From: CAZWHE01 sp964633825
Lineage (GTDB): Bacteria; Planctomycetota; B15-G4; CAYZWU01
Reading direction: 5' to 3'
NCBI GenBank assembly: GCA_964633825.1
Contig: CAZWHE010000096.1
Span: 1-15,741, forward strand
Length of the DNA stretch: 15,741 nt
Below, one piece after another: positions 12,657-15,741 of the stretch. The notes under the pieces are model-generated. The model was not told the origin of the DNA. It did no database searches and saw only the letters and a program-made list of their open reading frames with translations. The translations under genes and the position numbers were made by a program. How positions within the stretch are numbered: position 1 is the stretch's first letter; every line of letters begins with the position of its first letter.

Positions 12657-14869
12657 GGGCCGAAATCCTTCTCTTTGATCGCTTCCCAGACCTTTTCGGG
12701 CAGGGCGGGCAGGCTGTAAAGCCGGACGCCCACGGCGTCGCGGACAGCGTTAAGCACGGCCGGGGCCACACCCATGAGGGGCTGTTCCCCGAATCCCTTG
12801 GCCCCGTGCGGCCCGTCCCGAAAAGGGGCTTCGACAATGATCGGCTCGATCACGGGAACATCGCCGGCGCAGGGGATGATGTAGGTGGCGAAGTCGGGGT
12901 TGAGAATTTTTCCTTCCTCTGTGACGCTTTCTTCGGTCAGGGCGAAACCGAGCCCCTGCACGACGCCTCCCTCGATCTGGCCCTCCACCGACTCGGGATT
13001 GATCGCCTTTCCCACGTCGTGGGCGGCCCAGACCTTCTCGGGCGTCACTTCGCCGGTGCGCGTGTCGACGCGGACCTGCACCACGTTCGTTGCGAAAGAA
13101 TAGACCTGGTAGGGGCTTCCCCGGCCGGCGGAAGCGTCCCAGTCGGTGGGAGGGGGTTCGGCCGTTCCCTGGAAGGTGATCGGTTTCTTCAGAAAGCGGC
13201 AGAATTGCGTGAGCCCGGCTCCGGCCGTTCCGGCTTCGGCCGTTCCGGCTTCGGCCATGGTATCTCGGGCCCGGCGGCAGGCGTCGAGTATGGCGTTTCC
13301 CGACATGACCGTTGTTCTCGAGGCGACGGTGGGTCCTGAATCCGGGACCCGCGCCGTATCGGTGTCGAACCAGGAGATCTTCTCGCAGGGGATGCCGAGG
13401 GCGTCGGCCGCGATCTGGCCGAGCACGGTGCGCATTCCCTGCCCCAGTTCGGTGGTGCCCACGGCGAGGTGCACCGTTTCGTCCGGATCGATCTGCAGAA
13501 AAGCCCCGGCGCGAGCCATGTGCTTCCCCTCTGCGCCGAGGCCGACCCCGTAAAAGATGGTCGAAAGCCCCATGCCGCGGCGCACGGGCCCGGTCTCTTT
13601 TTTGAATTCTTCTCTCTTTGTTTCCCACCCGCTCGATTCGAGGGCTTTCTCGAGGGTCTCGGAGAGGCCGCAAGAATGATCGAGAACCTGGCCCGCCGAT
13701 GTCTTGTCTCCTTGTTTCACGATGTTGCGCTTCCGGAAAGCGGCCGGGTCCTGTCCGGCGGCGATGGCGAGCTCGTCCACCAGGGACTCCACGGCAAAGA
13801 GGGACTGGGGGGAGCCGAAGCCCCTGAAAGCACCGGCCGGCACGTTGTTCGAAGCCACTGCGCGCGCGATGATCCGGACGTTGGGGCAGGCGTAGGCGCC
13901 GGCGGCGTGTATCACCGAGCGCCAGAGAACAACGGGCGAGAGGGTGGCGTAAGCCCCGCCGTCGAGAAGGAGCTCCCCTTCGATGAATGTGAGCCGTCCC
14001 TTCTTGTCGCATCCCGCCTCGAGCTTCACCCGGGACCGGTGGCGCTTGCTCATGGAGATGATGTCCTCGTCGCGGCGGTAGAGGAGCCGGACGGGGCTCT
14101 TCGTTTTCCATGCCAGGAGCGCGGCGTGGCCGGCCACGAGGGAGGGGACGTCCTCCTTGCCGCCGAAGGCCCCGCCCGTCGGGGCCTGGCGGACCAGGAC
14201 CTTCGAGAGTGGGAGCCCCAGTGTTCTCGCCAGGGCGGACCGGACGTAGAACGGGCACTGCATCGAGCCCGTGACCTCCATCCCTCCGTCGGGGAGGGGA
14301 ATGGCCAGCATCCCCTGGGTTTCGATGTAGGCGTGCTCCTGGCAGGGGGTCTCGAAAGCACCCCGGACCAGGACCGCACTCTCTTTCCGTCCCGCAGCAA
14401 TGTCGCCGTGACAGAGCCGGTGCGTGGTGAAGACGTTGTCCTTGGAATGGATCGCGGGAGCGTTTTCGTCGAGGCTTTTCCGGAAGTCGAGGAGCGGTGC
14501 GTCGGGTTCGTACTCGATCCGGATCGCCGAGAGGGCGTCTCTGGCAGCCCCGGCGCTCTCCGCGGCGACGAGGGCGACCGGCTCGCCGGTGTATCGGACC
14601 GATTCGCCGGCCAGGAGCGGCATGTCGTCGTGGATGATGGGAACGATGTTCTCGCCCGGAATGTCCTGGGCGAAGAGGACGGCCTTCACCCCGGGAAGCG
14701 CTGCGGCGGCCGAACCGTCGCGGATCTTGATCCGGGCCCGCGGATACGGGGAGCGCAGGGTCGCGGCGTGGAGCATGCCGGGGAGAGCCAGGTCGGGCAA
14801 GAAGCGGGTTTTCCCCGCCGCCTGTTCCCGGGCGTCGATCCGTTTCAGCGATTGACCCACACTTTTCAT
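12653..14869 (-). CDS. xdhA: Molybdenum hydroxylase large subunit 1 (Mo1, xanthine dehydrogenase-like)
   Basis: From the ATG at 14869 the product has 738 residues, the full length for a separate molybdopterin subunit. Visible motifs are SMQCPF with Q204, TGGAFGGKED (231-240), GAFRGFGSPQ (346-355), TTELGQG (472-478), SGPTVASRTTVMSG (511-524) and HGAKGFGEQP (688-697). E695 in the last is the likely catalytic base. E239, R317, R349 and F351 align by eye with bovine Glu802, Arg880, Arg912 and Phe914, so purine hydroxylation (hypoxanthine or xanthine) is plausible. An ATG nine codons further upstream (14896) is possible, but GAGG 7 bases before 14869 and the family N-terminus (VGQSLKRIDAREQAAGK) favour the shorter form. 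Residues 539-552 hold a small AEAGT repeat. It is the first gene of the operon, about 40 bases after a candidate promoter. Confidence 0.9.
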   Translation of the reverse strand: MKSVGQSLKRIDAREQAAGKTRFLPDLALPGMLHAATLRSPYPRARIKIRDGSAAAALPGVKAVLFAQDIPGENIVPIIHDDMPLLAGESVRYTGEPVALVAAESAGAARDALSAIRIEYEPDAPLLDFRKSLDENAPAIHSKDNVFTTHRLCHGDIAAGRKESAVLVRGAFETPCQEHAYIETQGMLAIPLPDGGMEVTGSMQCPFYVRSALARTLGLPLSKVLVRQAPTGGAFGGKEDVPSLVAGHAALLAWKTKSPVRLLYRRDEDIISMSKRHRSRVKLEAGCDKKGRLTFIEGELLLDGGAYATLSPVVLWRSVIHAAGAYACPNVRIIARAVASNNVPAGAFRGFGSPQSLFAVESLVDELAIAAGQDPAAFRKRNIVKQGDKTSAGQVLDHSCGLSETLEKALESSGWETKREEFKKETGPVRRGMGLSTIFYGVGLGAEGKHMARAGAFLQIDPDETVHLAVGTTELGQGMRTVLGQIAADALGIPCEKISWFDTDTARVPDSGPTVASRTTVMSGNAILDACRRARDTMAEAGTAEAGTAGAGLTQFCRFLKKPITFQGTAEPPPTDWDASAGRGSPYQVYSFATNVVQVRVDTRTGEVTPEKVWAAHDVGKAINPESVEGQIEGGVVQGLGFALTEESVTEEGKILNPDFATYIIPCAGDVPVIEPIIVEAPFRDGPHGAKGFGEQPLMGVAPAVLNAVRDAVGVRLYSLPALPEKVWEAIKEKDFGP
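13211..13255 (-). repeat. 15-bp tandem repeat inside Mo1
   Basis: Two exact 15-base units (CGTTCCGGCTTCGGC on the plus strand, 13226-13240 and 13241-13255) are preceded by a degenerate third unit (13211-13225). They encode the repeated AEAGT in the residue range 539-552 of Mo1. The unit is a multiple of three, so copy changes keep the frame. Confidence 0.75.
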
Positions 14870-14907
14870 GAAAAGGCCTCTTTCATGTCGTCCCACACTT
14901 GTGTCCG

Positions 14908-14941
14908 CTTGATCTTATGACTGCTGCGGAAACGGATCAAG
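14908..14941 (-). promoter_or_regulatory. Candidate operon promoter flanked by an inverted repeat
   Basis: On the minus strand TTGATC (14940-14935) and TAAGAT (14917-14912) are separated by exactly 17 bases. Each matches the sigma-70 consensus at 4 of 6 positions. The predicted start of transcription near 14905 would leave a leader of about 35 bases before the Mo1 ATG at 14869. The same elements lie in a perfect 7-bp inverted repeat, CTTGATC (14908-14914) and GATCAAG (14935-14941), with 20 bases between the arms. A dimeric regulator could bind there. The site is in the only gap (90 bases) between the upstream gene and the operon. Confidence 0.45.
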
Positions 14942-14959
14942 AGCGGAGCGCTCGGGAAA

Positions 14960-15741
14960 TCACACCGGGCTGAAAGGAGTGAATGACCGCCGAAGGGGAA
15001 ATCTTTTCCTGTTTGACAGAACCAGGAGGCTCCGCTCTTTTCGGTAGAACTCCAGCAGGGAAGCGATTTTTTTGTCTTCAGGCAGCATGGCGCCGAGCTC
15101 GGCGATCTCGGCCGCGATCGATTCGGGATCGCGCTCGTCGGCCGGGATGTTTCTGGCCGAGGGTTTCTCTCCCGGTTTCTCGATGATTTCCACCCGCTCC
15201 TGCCAGGGGAAGCGAAATGACCTGGCCATGAGTCCGACGATGTCGGGGAGCACGGGGCAGGGACGGCCGGGGTCGAGGCGGAAACAGAAGAGAGATTCGA
15301 CGGAATTGCGGCCGGCTGTTTCCGCTTCCAAGCCCCGCAGGGCCTCTCCGTCGTGAACAATGAGAAGCTCGCCCGTTCCCAACCGCTTCGAAAAGCGGCG
15401 GACGGGCCGTTCCAGGAGGCTGCCTGCCGCCAGGGCAAGCGGGTAACCCTCTCCTTCCAGATGGCAGACGGCGCTCGGTTCGATCTTCATGCCCTTCAGG
15501 AAGGACTTGAGGAGGCGGAGGATCGCGCCGACGGCCGCGGCGTTCATTGTGAGGGAATCGAACCGGCCCGCGCTCTTTTCTTTTCGTGATTCCGCCAGGA
15601 GGACGCCGCCGTGCTGGATGAAATGCCACGTTCTGGCCGAGTCGATCTCGATGTCCTCGAGGCGGCGCTGGCGCTTGGCCATCAGCTCGAGGGCTTCCAG
15701 GCTGTCGTTATGGTCCCGGCCGGCGGTTTCGGCTTCCCGGC
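14960..15741 (-). CDS. Unrecognised protein, 3' part of a gene cut by the right edge
   Basis: The frame is open from the window edge to the TGA at 14960, giving 259 visible residues. An ATG at 15682 would give 240 residues, but no convincing ribosome binding site precedes it and 19 more in-frame codons lie upstream, so the true start is probably outside. I do not recognise the family. The visible N-terminus (ALELMAKRQRRLEDIEIDSA) is charged and helical in look. The middle has two mixed hydrophobic stretches (SAVCHLEGEGYPLALAAGSL and GTGELLIVHDGEALRGLEAE), and the C-terminus is basic with RKRFPLRRSF. There is no membrane segment or signal peptide in the visible part. It is on the same strand as the hydroxylase operon and 90 bases before it, but a promoter-like site lies between them, so a functional link is uncertain. 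Confidence 0.6.
   Translation of the reverse strand, partial: REAETAGRDHNDSLEALELMAKRQRRLEDIEIDSARTWHFIQHGGVLLAESRKEKSAGRFDSLTMNAAAVGAILRLLKSFLKGMKIEPSAVCHLEGEGYPLALAAGSLLERPVRRFSKRLGTGELLIVHDGEALRGLEAETAGRNSVESLFCFRLDPGRPCPVLPDIVGLMARSFRFPWQERVEIIEKPGEKPSARNIPADERDPESIAAEIAELGAMLPEDKKIASLLEFYRKERSLLVLSNRKRFPLRRSFTPFSPV

Noticed and set aside
11169..12719. A 516-codon plus-strand open frame opposite the FAD genes
   Set aside because: It crosses two well-supported genes, and its composition is typical of a shadow frame.
13469..14920. A 483-codon plus-strand open frame opposite Mo1
   Set aside because: It is antisense to motif-verified molybdenum hydroxylase sequence, with no recognisable domain of its own.

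Overview
The window is GC-rich bacterial DNA (by eye above 60% G+C) in which every gene I can support lies on the minus strand. I see no RNA genes, insertion sequences, phage genes or CRISPR array. The organism is probably an anaerobic or facultative bacterium with an outer envelope, from a little-cultured lineage. Sigma factors with long C-terminal extensions and secreted beta-helix proteins of the kind seen here are common in Planctomycetota and in many candidate-phylum genomes. The purine-type molybdenum hydroxylase genes next to ssnA are typical of anaerobes. The lineage assignment is an inference and is weak.

Layout in order of transcription (right to left). (1) 15741-14960: the end of an unrecognised gene cut by the right edge. 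(2) 14959-14870: a short gap with a candidate promoter inside an inverted repeat. (3) 14869-5370: a compact operon of seven genes, in order a molybdenum-binding hydroxylase subunit (Mo1), an FAD subunit (FAD1), a second FAD subunit (FAD2), a [2Fe-2S] subunit, a second molybdenum-binding subunit (Mo2), a PLP-dependent fold type II enzyme, and the SsnA amidohydrolase. Five of the six junctions are 4-base ATGA stop/start overlaps and the sixth is a 4-base gap. (4) 5369-5105: an intergenic region with a hairpin and an AT-rich pocket containing a perfect TATAAT. (5) 5104-3131: a secreted right-handed beta-helix protein. (6) 3109-134: an unusual 991-residue protein with an ECF sigma factor at its N-terminus, one membrane segment, and about 750 residues of carboxypeptidase-regulatory-like (beta-sandwich) repeats. 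(7) 133-1: noncoding, with a candidate promoter for a gene beyond the left edge.

How the genes may work together. The seven-gene operon looks like a catabolic module for purines or related N-heterocycles. The Mo/FAD/FeS proteins would hydroxylate the ring, SsnA would remove an amino group or open a ring, and the PLP enzyme would act on an amino-acid-like product. This resembles the E. coli ygeWXY-hyuA-ygfK-ssnA-ygfM-xdhD region, whose relatives in gut anaerobes have been linked to anaerobic urate use. Here the gene set is different: there are two Mo and two FAD subunits but one FeS subunit, and the PLP enzyme is not a standard YgeX. The two Mo subunits differ at residues equivalent to the purine-binding Glu802 and Arg880 of bovine xanthine oxidase, which suggests two substrates. 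The second unit (beta-helix plus tethered sigma factor) looks like a separate envelope-to-gene signalling module.
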